Shown here one piece after another: positions 44,483-55,689 of a stretch of 64,000 bases of DNA. Positions within the stretch are counted from its first letter, which is position 1. The number at the start of each line of letters is the position of its first letter. Origin of the DNA: Frankia nepalensis. GTDB taxonomy: Bacteria; Actinomycetota; Actinomycetes; Frankiales; Frankiaceae. A model generated the notes under the pieces. That model was not told the origin of the DNA. It saw nothing but the letters and a program-made list of their open reading frames with translations, and made no database searches. The translations under genes and the position numbers were made by a program. The DNA is taken from assembly GCF_016786325.1 (NCBI RefSeq), contig NZ_JADWYU010000082.1:12428-76427 (forward strand), given 5' to 3'.

Positions 44483-44839
44483 TCAGGTGGGGAAGGTGTA
44501 CACGACGAACCGGTCTTCGCCGACCTTGGCGAAGACGTAGCGCGGGCAGGACTTCGCCGGCTTGTAGGCGGCGATCGGGCGCAGCACGGGTGAGCGCATG
44601 ACCTGCTTCACCCGGCCGCCGGCCAGCCGGTTCATCTCCGCGGTGGAGACGTCCGGGGGCTCGTCCCGCCGCTGGTAGTACTCCCCGCAGTAGCGGATCT
44701 CGGGAGGCCGAGACGTCCACGCCGGAGTGTGGAAGAACCACAGCAGATAGAGCTCGCGGAACACCGTCACGATCAGCCCGATGATGAGGAGGGAACGGAC
44801 GAAGTTCCCAGCTCGGGACTGCGCGAGGACAGGGCTCAC
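44483..44839 (-). CDS. Small membrane-anchored protein, unknown
   Basis: A 118-aa protein with one N-terminal membrane segment (FVRSLLIIGLIVTVFRELYLLWFF) and an extracytoplasmic part with two Cys (IRYCGEYYQ and AKSCPRYVFA) and the ending GEDRFVVYTFPT. The composition is clearly protein-like. GTG 44839 is used though the ribosome site is weak. Convergent with the ParB-like gene. No family recognised. Confidence 0.7.
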   Translation of the reverse strand: MSPVLAQSRAGNFVRSLLIIGLIVTVFRELYLLWFFHTPAWTSRPPEIRYCGEYYQRRDEPPDVSTAEMNRLAGGRVKQVMRSPVLRPIAAYKPAKSCPRYVFAKVGEDRFVVYTFPT

Positions 44840-45039
44840 AAGACCGGCAGCCTACGGCAGACTCTCGCCAGATCTGTCACGCCTCGCCCAGTATCGGCCG
44901 GTAGTTCCGGCGCCGGGCCGGTTCGCCGGCCCCGAGGGCGCGGCGGCGCCGACGCGCGGGCCACGACGGCGCCGACACGCCGGTCCGGCACCGCCGACGG
45001 GCGGCCGGACCGGCGCCGCGGTCACGCCGGCGGCGGGCG

Positions 45040-47157
45040 TCAGCGGACCCGGTAGGTGACCGTCGTCGAGTACTGGTCGAAGTCGTTGATCCGCACGGTC
45101 ACCGTCATCTGCCAGTCGCCGGGCAGCGGTACCTGCGCCTCCTGGGTCACCAGCTGGCCGGTGCCGGCCGCGGTCATCGGAACGTCCAGCGGGCCCACCT
45201 GCGCGGACGGCAACGACATCCGCACCGACGCCTCGACCAGCCGCTGCGGCTGGTTCTGGGGGTCGCGGACCACGACCTCGACGGTCTCCAGGCCAACGCG
45301 GGTGGGCGTCACCCGGAGCTCGACCGTCAGCGGCCCCGCGGTGGTCGTCGTGTGGAACGGCGGCGCGTACGAGACGCGGCCGGGCACGCGGTCGACCAGC
45401 GCGGCGGTGACCGCCAGCACCACCAGCCCGACCACCGCCTCGGCCAGCACCCCGCGCCGCAGCCCGGCGACCGCGCCGACGGTCGCCTCCGGCCGGGTAC
45501 CGGAGCCGTCCGGGCCGTCGCCCAGGCCCCCGCCCGCCCCCGCCGGGCCGCCGCGGCGCGCGGCGTCCGCCTCCTGGGTCATCGCCAGCGCGACCGGGCG
45601 GTAGTGCCGCGACACCCACCGCTGGGCGAGCATCCCGAGCCCGAGCATCGCCAGGACGAACCACAGCTTGTAGAGCAGCAGCCGGCCGTACTCGGTGTCG
45701 AGCAGGGCGCCGACGGGGCCGACCTCCCGCCAGGTCTGGTAGGTGCCGGTGAGGACGATCATGGCGACGGCGGCCATCGCCGCGCGCGACCAGCGGGGGA
45801 GCACCGCGGCGAGCTCGGCCGCCTTCTCGGCCGGCACCGGCCGGACGTCGACGACCTGCTCGTCCAGGTAAGCGCGGGCCGCGGCGAGCTCCGCCTCCTC
45901 GTCCTCCTCGCCGTCGCGCGCCTCGTCGCCCCGGCCGGCGCGCTCGCCCGCGCCGCGCGCGACGGCCGCGGCCCATCCGGTCTGGTCGCCCTGGGCCGGC
46001 GCGGCGGCCGTCGCCGGCGCGGTCCGCTCGAGCACCCCGGCGGCGAGCACGGCGAGGCCACCCAGCCAGACCGACATCGCGAGCAGATGCGCGGTGACGC
46101 TGGACGCGGCCAGCCAGGACCAGGAGCCCGCGCCGGCGTGGCCCGTCAACGCGGTGGTCGCGGCGACCGCGACGGCGAGCCCGGCCAGCTCCACCCGCGT
46201 CCAGATCGAGATTCCGGATCGGCGTGGTGGATCTGACTGGCCGGCGGCCCGGGAAGCCGGCGGTGGCCCGGGTACCCCGGCCGGGCCGGCGTCCGCCGCC
46301 CCGGCCCGGTGCGTCGTCCCGGCCGTCAGCAGGGCGCGCAGCAGTGGCACCGCCAGCAGCAGGGCGAGCAGCCGGATCAGCGTGAGCTTGCCGTACCGGT
46401 CGGTGAGGGTGGCACTGAGCGGATCCCAGCGGAACAGTCCCGACAGCCCGAGGCCGGCCGTGTAGGGGCCCTGCAGGAGCAGGCAGGCGACGGCGCCGAC
46501 GACGGCCGTCACCCACCCGGCCACCAGCAGCCGGCGCGGCGCCCGCCGGCGCAGCCCGCCCGGCCAGAGCGTGGCCAGGAAGAACCCGGCGCCGAGCAGC
46601 AGCGCGATGCCCGCGAACGCGACCAGCCGGGCGACGCCGAAGACGAACCCGGTGGCCGACGAGCCACCGCCCGCGGCGCTGGCCGCCGCCGTGGCGCCGG
46701 CGGCCGGGGCCTCGCCGATCCCGAACGCGTACCCGCCCGCGATCGGGTGGCTGTCCGCCGAGACCACCCGCCAGCTGACCAGGTACGTCCCGTTCGGCAG
46801 CCCCGGTTTGAGGTCGACGGTGACCTCCGACGAGCGCTCCCCGCCGCGTGCCCGGCCGGTGTCGACCCGGGTGCCGCGCGCGTCGACCACCTTGATCGAT
46901 CCCGCGCCCGCCTGGACGGACTCGCTGAAGCCGAGCGTGACGCTCGCCGGCGCCGTGTCGACGGCGGTGCCGCCCGCGGGCGTGGCCCGCTCCAGCACCG
47001 CGTGCGCCCACGCCGGCGACGAGGCGCCGCCGAGGAGCGCCACGACCGCCGCCACCGTGAGGGCCAGCAGCGCGGCCGCCCGTCGCCGCCGGGCCCGGCC
47101 CGCCGACGCCCGGGCCGGCCGCGGCCGTCGCGCCGCCGTGTCGGTCTTGCCGCTCAT
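45040..47157 (-). CDS. Copper resistance CopC-CopD fusion with C-terminal YtkA/FixH-like domain
   Basis: A 705-aa protein. Signal peptide ending SPAWA-HAV, so the mature N terminus begins with the His that binds Cu(II) in CopC; the CopC barrel ends with SWRVVSADSHPIAGGYAF. About eight to nine membrane segments of CopD follow, with a charged insert (about 415-450) between two of them. A last span leads to an extracytoplasmic beta domain (RVPGRVSYAPPFHTTTT to the end). CopCD fusions take part in copper uptake or delivery to cuproenzymes. The following genes are ycnI-like and a His-rich membrane protein, so this is a copper cluster. ATG 47157. Confidence 0.88.
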   Translation of the reverse strand: MSGKTDTAARRPRPARASAGRARRRRAAALLALTVAAVVALLGGASSPAWAHAVLERATPAGGTAVDTAPASVTLGFSESVQAGAGSIKVVDARGTRVDTGRARGGERSSEVTVDLKPGLPNGTYLVSWRVVSADSHPIAGGYAFGIGEAPAAGATAAASAAGGGSSATGFVFGVARLVAFAGIALLLGAGFFLATLWPGGLRRRAPRRLLVAGWVTAVVGAVACLLLQGPYTAGLGLSGLFRWDPLSATLTDRYGKLTLIRLLALLLAVPLLRALLTAGTTHRAGAADAGPAGVPGPPPASRAAGQSDPPRRSGISIWTRVELAGLAVAVAATTALTGHAGAGSWSWLAASSVTAHLLAMSVWLGGLAVLAAGVLERTAPATAAAPAQGDQTGWAAAVARGAGERAGRGDEARDGEEDEEAELAAARAYLDEQVVDVRPVPAEKAAELAAVLPRWSRAAMAAVAMIVLTGTYQTWREVGPVGALLDTEYGRLLLYKLWFVLAMLGLGMLAQRWVSRHYRPVALAMTQEADAARRGGPAGAGGGLGDGPDGSGTRPEATVGAVAGLRRGVLAEAVVGLVVLAVTAALVDRVPGRVSYAPPFHTTTTAGPLTVELRVTPTRVGLETVEVVVRDPQNQPQRLVEASVRMSLPSAQVGPLDVPMTAAGTGQLVTQEAQVPLPGDWQMTVTVRINDFDQYSTTVTYRVR

Positions 47158-47281
47158 TGCCGCAGTCTCTTCCTGTCAGCTTCTGTCAGCGCCGCGCGGG
47201 GCCCTGGTTCTCCGGTCCGCGCGGCGCCTGGTCCCGGCCGGTGGCGAGGCCACCGCCGGCCGGGCTCGGACATGTGCCGCG

Positions 47282-48037
47282 TCAGCCGCCCGAGGGGGCC
47301 CGCCGACGCGACGCGACCAGAGCCAGGGCGCCGGTCGCGAGCCCGAGCACGCCGACCACCAGGCCGGCGACGCCCAGGCCCCGGGCGGTGCCGTCGGCGT
47401 CCGACGATCCCGCCGCCGTCACGGCCGAGGTGGCCGCCGCGGTGGCCTGGGCCTTCGCGCCGGTCTCGTCCGCCGCCGGGGAGAGCGCCAGGGTCGGCGC
47501 TGGGTTCTCCGGCTCGGGCTGCCCGGGCTCGCTGGTCTCGATCCAGCGGACCACCTCGCCGTTCGAGTAGGTCTGCAATGTCTTGAAGCTGATCGACGCG
47601 ACGTTCTCGGGCAGCGGCCCGGCGGAGACGACGAAGGTGTCGAACTCGCCGGGCTTGATGCCGCCGGGGCCGTCGGCCGTCCAGATGATCTCGCTGACGA
47701 CCTCGGTGACCTGGGCGCCGTGCGCGGTCAGCGGCTTGCTCGGCGCGCCCTCGCGGATCTCGTAGGTCCAGCCGGCCTTCGGCTGCACGCTGACCGAGGC
47801 GATCGGCGTGTCGAGCGGGAACGCGACGTCGACCTTGGTGGTCGACGCGTCGTCGCGCTCGGTCGGGACCTTGAAGGTCAGCGTCGTGTAGCCGCCGGCC
47901 TGCGCGTCCGGGGCCGAGACGGTGACGTGGGCCGAGGCCGGCAGGGCCGTCGCGACCACGACGGCGACGGTGGCGCCGACGAGGACGGCGGCCGCCCGGG
48001 CGACCCGGGACATGGTTCGGGGCCTGGTTCGAGACAT
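47282..48037 (-). CDS. YcnI-family (DUF1775) copper-associated membrane protein
   Basis: A 251-aa protein: signal peptide ending ALPASA-HVTVS, so His is again the first mature residue and, with a conserved Trp (KAGWTYEIREG and EIIWTADGPG), forms the copper site known in YcnI. The domain (about 37-170) is followed by an Ala-rich linker and one C-terminal membrane anchor with RRR stop. ATG 48037 follows GGAAGGA. It lies between the His-rich membrane gene and copCD on the same strand; all three likely form one operon. Confidence 0.9.
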   Translation of the reverse strand: MSRTRPRTMSRVARAAAVLVGATVAVVVATALPASAHVTVSAPDAQAGGYTTLTFKVPTERDDASTTKVDVAFPLDTPIASVSVQPKAGWTYEIREGAPSKPLTAHGAQVTEVVSEIIWTADGPGGIKPGEFDTFVVSAGPLPENVASISFKTLQTYSNGEVVRWIETSEPGQPEPENPAPTLALSPAADETGAKAQATAAATSAVTAAGSSDADGTARGLGVAGLVVGVLGLATGALALVASRRRAPSGG

Positions 48038-48259
48038 GGTGGTCCTTCCGTACGGGTGAGCGAGTGGAGGGCTGCTCGCGCCCGTCCGTCACCCGGGCCG
48101 CGGCGGCGCGCCGGCGGCGCGCCGGGCCCGGCGGCCTGGCTGGGTGACGGTGCACGGGTGCGCGAGGCGCCCCAGGAGGTCAGGGGTGTTCGGCGCCGAG
48201 GTGGCTCAGGGTCCACCCGCGCCCACTCCCCGCCAGACCGCCCGCCGGCCCGTCGAGGC

Positions 48260-49165
48260 CTAGCAGACCGTGCCGAGACCAGCCCGGACGGGTGGGTGGG
48301 GAGCCGTCGGTACGCGCGGCCACGCGCGGGCGCTGTTCGGCGGGCCGCGCCGCCGGGCGGCGCGCCCGACCGGGAGGCCGCGCCGTCGCGCCGGTGGCAC
48401 GCTGGCCGGTGAGATCGCGCCGGCCTGGGCGGCGGGGGCCGCGCCGCCGGTGGCCGCCAGGGCGAGCAGCCGGCGCAGCCGGGCGGTGGCCTGGCGGAGC
48501 GGGCCGAGTATCCGCGCGGCCGCGGCGGGCAGCGCGGCCCGCAGCGCCGCGGCGGCCCACAGCGCCTGGTCGGCGCGGTGGAGCAGGAGGCCCGTGGTGG
48601 CCGCCGCGACCACGTGGGCGGCCGTCATCAGCGCGGCGCGTGACCAGGACCCCGCGCCGCCCTCGACGAACAGCTCGGCCGGGGCGAGTGTGTGGTGGTG
48701 CCCGGGGCCGCCGTGGTGGCCGGCCAGGGTGAAGGCGACGTGCGCCGCGAGCTGGGAGCAGGCGAGCGCTCCGAGCACCGTCGGCAGGGCTCGCCGCCGT
48801 GCCGCCAGCCCGTGGGCCACCCGGATGAGCAGCGCGGTGGCGACGACGACGAGCGCGACCGGTGGCGGTGTCCCGCCGGCGGCCACGTGAGCCGCCACGG
48901 CGAGGCTGGCCGCGCAGCCCCCGGCGACCGTGGCCCTGACCAGCCGCGTGGACCCGGCCGCCGGGTCGCCGTGCGGGGCCACCGCGACCCCGCCGGGGAC
49001 CTCGGGCTTCGCCTTCGCGGATCCGGCAAGTTTCACGGACCCGGCAAGCTTCGTGGATCCGGCAAGGCTCCAGCCGCCGTTCCGGCGGGAGCCCCGAGCC
49101 ACCTCGGCGGCTCCAGCCAGGCTGGGCCGCCGGAGCGGGCGCGCCCGGCCGGTCGTCACGACCAT
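48260..49165 (-). CDS. His-rich multi-span membrane protein of the copper cluster
   Basis: A 301-aa protein with a low-complexity basic N terminus that includes a threefold LAGS-type repeat (SLAGSTKLAGSVKLAGSAK), then about four hydrophobic segments. The loop HHGGPGHHHT after the third segment is an obvious metal-binding candidate. The tail is Arg/Pro-rich. It is upstream of ycnI and copCD on the same strand, so copper handling is inferred from context. GTG/ATG near 49165; the first folded part begins at about residue 75, so a shorter start is possible. Confidence 0.65.
   Translation of the reverse strand: MVVTTGRARPLRRPSLAGAAEVARGSRRNGGWSLAGSTKLAGSVKLAGSAKAKPEVPGGVAVAPHGDPAAGSTRLVRATVAGGCAASLAVAAHVAAGGTPPPVALVVVATALLIRVAHGLAARRRALPTVLGALACSQLAAHVAFTLAGHHGGPGHHHTLAPAELFVEGGAGSWSRAALMTAAHVVAAATTGLLLHRADQALWAAAALRAALPAAAARILGPLRQATARLRRLLALAATGGAAPAAQAGAISPASVPPARRRGLPVGRAARRRGPPNSARAWPRVPTAPHPPVRAGLGTVC
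49019..49072. repeat. 18-bp tandem repeat inside the His-rich membrane gene
   Basis: Three 18-base units starting at 49019, 49037 and 49055, each GGAYCCGGCAAG followed by a variable six bases. On the coding strand they give the LAGS-type peptide repeat. Related to the dispersed GATCCGGC family. Confidence 0.85.
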
Positions 49166-49405
49166 GACTCTGCCAGATCAAGAGTGATTGGCACATTGTG
49201 ACGCGTAGTCGGATGGGCGCCAGGCCTCGCGGCGCGGCAACGCGGGACCGGAGGTTCGAATCCGCCGGCGGAGCCGTGATCACGTGGAACCTGACGAATA
49301 CGGGTCAGGTTCGCGGATCGAGCCGCGGACGGCCGGTAGCGTCGACGAGCGACACCTCTAGCTGGACGGATCTGGCTGGACGGACGCGGACGAGGAGCTG
49401 TGCGC

Positions 49406-50296
49406 ATGGATGTGCCGGGAGGGCCTCGGGTGGCCGCGCTCTACCGGTACCCGGTGAAAGGGCTGTCCGCCGAACCGCTCGACGAGGTCGAGCTGCGCGC
49501 CGACGAGGGTGTCCCCGGCGATCGGGTGTTCGCGCTCGCGCTGCCCGACACCGAGTTCGACGAGGAGCGCCCGACCGCGCTCCGCAAGCAGCGGTTCCTG
49601 ATGCTGCAGCGTGACGAGGCGCTCGCCCGGGTCCGCACCGGCTACGACCCCGGGACCGGCCTGCTCAGCGTCGACGACGGCAGCCGTCGCTGGTCGGCCG
49701 ACCTCGGTACGGCGGCGGGGCGGCGCGCCGTCGAGGAGTACTTCGGCGCGCTCGCCGCCGCGACCGCCGGCACGGACGGCGCGAATCCTCCAGCTGGCCT
49801 CGCCGGTCCGGAAGGCCGCTCGGGCAGGCCCGGAAGACGATCTGAGCGCCCCGCCGGGAGGTCCGGGCTGCCCCGGCTGGTCACGGCGCGCGGCGGGCAC
49901 CGGTTCACCGACGCCGGGCCGTCCGGGCCGGCGCTCATGCAGGCGGTCTCCGTCGTCAACCTCAGCTCCGTGCGCGATCTCGCCGAGCGGGTCGGCCAGC
50001 CGGTCCACCCCTTGCGGTTCAGGGCGAACGTCTACCTCGACGGCATTCCCGCCTGGGCCGAGCGGGAGTGGGTCGGCAAGGAGATCGTCCTGGGCCCGGT
50101 CCGGGCCCGGGTGCTGGCGGGTACCGTCCGGTGCGCCGCCACCACCGTCAACCCGGACACCGCCGAACGCGATATCAAGGTTCTCAAGGAGCTTTCCGCC
50201 AACTACGGTCACACCGAATGTGGCTGCTACATCCAGATCGGCACTCCCGGCGTCCTGAGGCTCGGCGACGCCGTGGCCCCGCCGGCGGCCGCCTGA
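49406..50296 (+). CDS. MOSC-domain protein
   Basis: A 296-aa protein with an N-terminal MOSC beta-barrel part (VAALYRYPVKGLSAEPLDEVEL) and the C-terminal MOSC domain carrying the conserved Cys in GTVRCAATTVNPDT, the residue that carries sulfur in molybdenum-cofactor sulfurases. The C terminus has two more Cys (HTECGCYIQ). A low-complexity insert (about 125-155) is probably an added repeat. ATG 49406 is preferred because GAGGAG is eight bases upstream; GTG 49400 is too close to it. Such proteins activate or use molybdenum enzymes; the partner is unknown. Confidence 0.88.
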   Translation: MDVPGGPRVAALYRYPVKGLSAEPLDEVELRADEGVPGDRVFALALPDTEFDEERPTALRKQRFLMLQRDEALARVRTGYDPGTGLLSVDDGSRRWSADLGTAAGRRAVEEYFGALAAATAGTDGANPPAGLAGPEGRSGRPGRRSERPAGRSGLPRLVTARGGHRFTDAGPSGPALMQAVSVVNLSSVRDLAERVGQPVHPLRFRANVYLDGIPAWAEREWVGKEIVLGPVRARVLAGTVRCAATTVNPDTAERDIKVLKELSANYGHTECGCYIQIGTPGVLRLGDAVAPPAAA

Positions 50297-50403
50297 CGAC
50301 CGGCCGCTGAATCGTCGGCGGCCAGGGCGGGACCGGTGGGCCAGGAGCGGGGCGGATCACCGACGGCCGGGAGCCACCACCGACCACCAGGACTGGAGGA
50401 CCC

Positions 50404-51051
50404 GTGCGGGTCGTGATCGCCGAGGACTCGGTGCTGCTGCGGGAGGGACTGTCCCGCCTGCTGACCGACGCCGGCTGCGAGGTCGTCGCCGCGGTCGGCG
50501 ATGGCCTGTCCCTGGTGGACGCGATCGGCAGCCACCGCCCGGACGTCTCGGTCGTCGACGTGCGGATGCCGCCGTCGCACCGCGACGAGGGGCTGCGGGC
50601 CGCGATCGCCGCGCGTGCCCAGGTGCCCGGCTCCCCGGTGCTGGTGCTCAGCCAGCATGTCGAGAAGCAGTACGCCGCCGAGCTGCTCGCCGACGGCGCG
50701 GGAGCGGTCGGCTATCTGCTCAAGGACCGGGTGGCCGACGTCCGGGAGTTCGTCGACGCGGTCCGGCGGGTGGCCGCCGGCGGCACGGTGATGGACCCGG
50801 AGGTGGTCGCGCAGCTGCTCATTCGCAGCCGGCGCGACGACCCGATGGCCCTGCTGACCCCGCGTGAGCGCGAGGTGCTCCGGCTGATGGCCGAGGGCCG
50901 CTCCAACGCCGCGATCGCCGCCGAGCTGGTGGTCAGCGCCGGGGCCGTCGAGAAGCACATCTCGAACGTGTTCGCGAAGCTGGGCCTGGAGGCCTCCGGC
51001 AGCGACCACCGCCGCGTCCTGGCCGTCCTGGCCTACCTGCGCGAGGCCTGA
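50404..51051 (+). CDS. NarL/FixJ-family response regulator (orphan)
   Basis: A 215-aa two-component regulator. Receiver domain: acidic pair in MRVVIAEDSVLL, phosphorylated Asp in VSVVDVRMPP, Thr/Ser in VLVLSQHVE and Lys in YLLKDRV. The LuxR-type helix-turn-helix is LLTPREREVLRLMAEGRSNAAIA with VEKHISNVFAKLGL. GTG 50404 has GGAGG close upstream. No histidine kinase is adjacent, so its sensor must be elsewhere. Target genes are not evident. Confidence 0.92.
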   Translation: MRVVIAEDSVLLREGLSRLLTDAGCEVVAAVGDGLSLVDAIGSHRPDVSVVDVRMPPSHRDEGLRAAIAARAQVPGSPVLVLSQHVEKQYAAELLADGAGAVGYLLKDRVADVREFVDAVRRVAAGGTVMDPEVVAQLLIRSRRDDPMALLTPREREVLRLMAEGRSNAAIAAELVVSAGAVEKHISNVFAKLGLEASGSDHRRVLAVLAYLREA

Positions 51052-51109
51052 GCCGCTGTGCCACGGGCCGGCCGGCGCCTCGGCGGCCGGCCGGCCCTGG
51101 CCGGCTGGC

Positions 51110-53324
<2,215 letters not shown>

Positions 53325-53737
53325 CGAGTCCGGATCTCCGCTCTGAAAGTTCGCGACTGATTCCAGCGTGCCCCGCCGGCGAGCATCCTGCCGCCGGCGG
53401 CCCGGCGACGCCAGAAGCGGCCCGCCGGGCATCCATCCAACTCCTCTTCCCAACTCCTCGTCACGGACGATCGCGCCGCGTGGCCCCGCTGGGAAACCCC
53501 CAGTGACGGGGAGGTGTCGTACTTCACATTTCATGCCGCCTGGCCGGTCTGTAACCGGAGGGAAACCTTACGATCGTCCGCCCGGGCGCCCTCCCGGCAC
53601 CGCCACGCCGGGCGATGTGAGGAATGTCGCCAGGTCATGCGGACCCCCGTGGTGGTCGCCGCCGGCGCCGGCCACGCATGGGCGCGGCCCCGGCCGGTGC
53701 CGGCCGGGGCGGCCCCGGTGGTGCCAGGATCGTGCGC
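53325..53737. promoter_or_regulatory. Divergent promoter region between citA and pdxH
   Basis: A 413-base gene-free region. It includes a small hairpin CCGGT/ACCGG (53544-53548 with 53554-53558) followed by GGAGGGAAACC, and less GC-rich DNA at 53518-53535. No regulator site recognised. Confidence 0.4.
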
Positions 53738-54547
53738 ATGGCCGTCGCCGATCCCCTACCCACCACCCCGGGGCCTGACCACGTCGCGCCCCCGGGCGGG
53801 AGCGGCTTCGACGTCGCGATGATCGACGCGGCGGCGATCGACGGCGCGGCGGCGATCGACAACACGGCGGCCCCCAGCGCGGATCTCGGCCGGCTCCGCC
53901 GCGGCTACGGCGGCGGCCGGCTCGACGAACGTGATCTCGCGTCCACCTGGGTGGAACAGTTCGCGCGCTGGTTCGCCGAGGCCGCCGATCCCGGCTCGGG
54001 CGTGCTCGAACCCAACGCGATGATCTTCGCCACCGCCGACGCGGCCGGCCGCCCGAGCGCCCGCACCGTGCTGTTGAAGGGTTTTGACGAGTCGGGATTC
54101 CTGCTGTTCACCAACTACACGTCGCGCAAGGGCCAGGAATGCGCGGTCAATCCGTACGGCAGCCTGGTCTTCCCGTGGTATCCGCTGGAGCGACAGGTGA
54201 TCGTCGTCGGGTCCGTGGAGCGCGTCCCTTCCGCGCGTTCCGCCGAATACTTCCGTTCTCGGCCACGTGGCAGCCAACTCGGCGCCTGGGCGAGTCGCCA
54301 GTCCACGGTGGTGGCTTCCCGGGCGGAACTGGACGGTCGCGCGGCGGCGCTCGCCGAGCGCTGGCCGGCCCAGACGCGGATTCCGGTCCCGCCGTTCTGG
54401 GGCGGGCTGCTGGTCGTGCCCGAGACGGTCGAGTTCTGGCAGGGCCGCCGCGACCGCCTGCACGATCGGCTCCGCTTCCGCCGCCGCGCCGACGCCGGGG
54501 CCGGGGCCGAGGGCGTCGGCTGGGCCGTCGAGCGGCTGGCGCCCTGA
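53738..54547 (+). CDS. pdxH: Pyridoxamine/pyridoxine 5'-phosphate oxidase
   Basis: FMN enzyme that makes pyridoxal 5'-phosphate. The 269-aa protein has a variable 60-residue lead then the PdxH fold: NAMIFATADAAGRPSARTVLLKG, LLFTNYTSRKGQEC, FPWYPLERQVIVVG, SRPRGSQLGAWASRQS and the C-terminal WQGRRDRLHDRLRF...WAVERLAP signature. ATG 53738 is preceded by AGGA at 8 bases. Its product is the cofactor of SerC encoded just across the divergent promoter region, and of the aminotransferase at 35 kb. Confidence 0.95.
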   Translation: MAVADPLPTTPGPDHVAPPGGSGFDVAMIDAAAIDGAAAIDNTAAPSADLGRLRRGYGGGRLDERDLASTWVEQFARWFAEAADPGSGVLEPNAMIFATADAAGRPSARTVLLKGFDESGFLLFTNYTSRKGQECAVNPYGSLVFPWYPLERQVIVVGSVERVPSARSAEYFRSRPRGSQLGAWASRQSTVVASRAELDGRAAALAERWPAQTRIPVPPFWGGLLVVPETVEFWQGRRDRLHDRLRFRRRADAGAGAEGVGWAVERLAP

Positions 54548-54914
54548 GCCCGGCGCGGATCGCGTCCGAGCGGGCGCGATACGCGCCGGCCTCCCCCGGC
54601 CAGGGTCCAGGGATTGTCACCCACTGAAAAGGCGCGTCCGGCTGGACGCGATCCCCCGCGGGCCCGCCGGATGGCGGGCTCCCGGATCGCCGATCCGGCA
54701 GGAACCCCGAACTGATGAGACAAATGGCCCTATGGGAAACCGACGCCCAACAGTGGCGCTAGCGCCCGACCCGGGTCGGGTATCCGGTATGCCTTGTTGG
54801 TACCGTTCCTGACCGGCGACGGCGCGCCCCGAGGGGAGTGCCCCGTCAGATCCGGTCGGCGAGCCGGCGCGGGCGACGACCGCGTGGGTGTGTTCCGCAA
54901 GGGAGAACGGTTTC
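54548..54914. other. Intergenic region pdxH to secreted-protein gene
   Basis: Holds the pdxH terminator hairpin, a copy of the dispersed repeat GATCCGGCAGGAACCCCG (54692-54709) next to a CGGATC/GATCCG dyad, and a less GC-rich stretch at about 54710-54735 and 54785-54815 that probably carries the next promoter. Confidence 0.5.
54633..54650. terminator. Terminator hairpin after pdxH
   Basis: Perfect 7-bp stem CGCGTCC (54633-54639) and GGACGCG (54644-54650) with loop GGCT, 85 bases past the pdxH stop. Confidence 0.55.
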
Positions 54915-55688
54915 ATGCGTAAATCCAGAATGCGGGCCGCCACGGCCGGTGTTCTCGGCGCGGCAATGATCGCCATCGCGGGACCGGCCTGGGCGGCCGG
55001 CTCGCCCAGCCCCAGCCCCGAGCCCAGCCCGACCTCGACGGTCACGCCGACGGCGACGCCGACGCAGGGGTTGGTCATCGACGTCCCGAATCCGCTGGCG
55101 ACCGGCACGGCCACCCCGACGCCCACCGCCACGCCAACCGCGACGGGCACGGCGACGCCCGACGCCACGCCCACCGGCGAGGCGACGACCTCCGCGAGCC
55201 CGAGCCCGACCACCGCCCCCGGCGTGATCGTCATCCCGGGTATCGGTGAGATCGACCTGAACTTCGAGGAAGGCTGCGAGACCTTCAACTCGTTCTCGCC
55301 GATCAAGGTCCCCTGCGAGGCCGAGATCGACGGCATCGAGGACTTCGTGCCCAACCCGCTGCTGATCACCGCCACCTGCGGCCCCAACGGCCCGGACTGG
55401 AAGGTGACCAACACCGGCACCAAGGCGCTCGGCTACGGCTGGTTCGACATCAACCTGGGCGGTGGCATCGCGCTGATCGGCCCAGGTGAGACCCAGACGA
55501 TCAACAGCCACTCGATCGCCGTCATCGCCTCGCCGTGGGACGCCGCGACCAGCACGCTGCTGGTCGCGATCCCGGCGGTCGGCTACTCGACCTGCCCGGG
55601 TGCCCCGGCCGTCCCGGCCATCCCGGCCTCGCTGCCGGGCGCCACCCCGGCGGTCGCCGTCCCCGGCACGCCGTACTACACGGGCTGA
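54915..55688 (+). CDS. Secreted Ser/Thr/Pro-linker protein of unknown function
   Basis: A 257-aa exported protein: signal peptide MRKSRMRAATAG to AGPAWA-AG, a Ser/Pro/Thr-rich spacer (about 30-100) with ATPTPTATPTAT-type repeats, then a folded domain with four Cys (EEGCETF, VPCEAEI, ATCGPNG, STCPGAP) and a Pro/Ala-rich end PYYTG. No lipobox, so it is released or wall-associated. ATG 54915 has AAGGGAGA eight bases upstream. Its stop is one base from the start of the L,D-transpeptidase gene, so the pair is translated together and probably acts in the envelope together. Confidence 0.8.
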   Translation: MRKSRMRAATAGVLGAAMIAIAGPAWAAGSPSPSPEPSPTSTVTPTATPTQGLVIDVPNPLATGTATPTPTATPTATGTATPDATPTGEATTSASPSPTTAPGVIVIPGIGEIDLNFEEGCETFNSFSPIKVPCEAEIDGIEDFVPNPLLITATCGPNGPDWKVTNTGTKALGYGWFDINLGGGIALIGPGETQTINSHSIAVIASPWDAATSTLLVAIPAVGYSTCPGAPAVPAIPASLPGATPAVAVPGTPYYTG

Positions 55689-55689
55689 C

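Noticed and set aside
49201-49280. tRNA-like sequence containing GGTTCGAATCC (49253-49263), an exact T-arm box
   Set aside because: The T stem has an internal mismatch, the 3' strand GGCGGAG has no matching 5' acceptor strand 60-70 bases upstream, and no D-arm or anticodon stem can be drawn.
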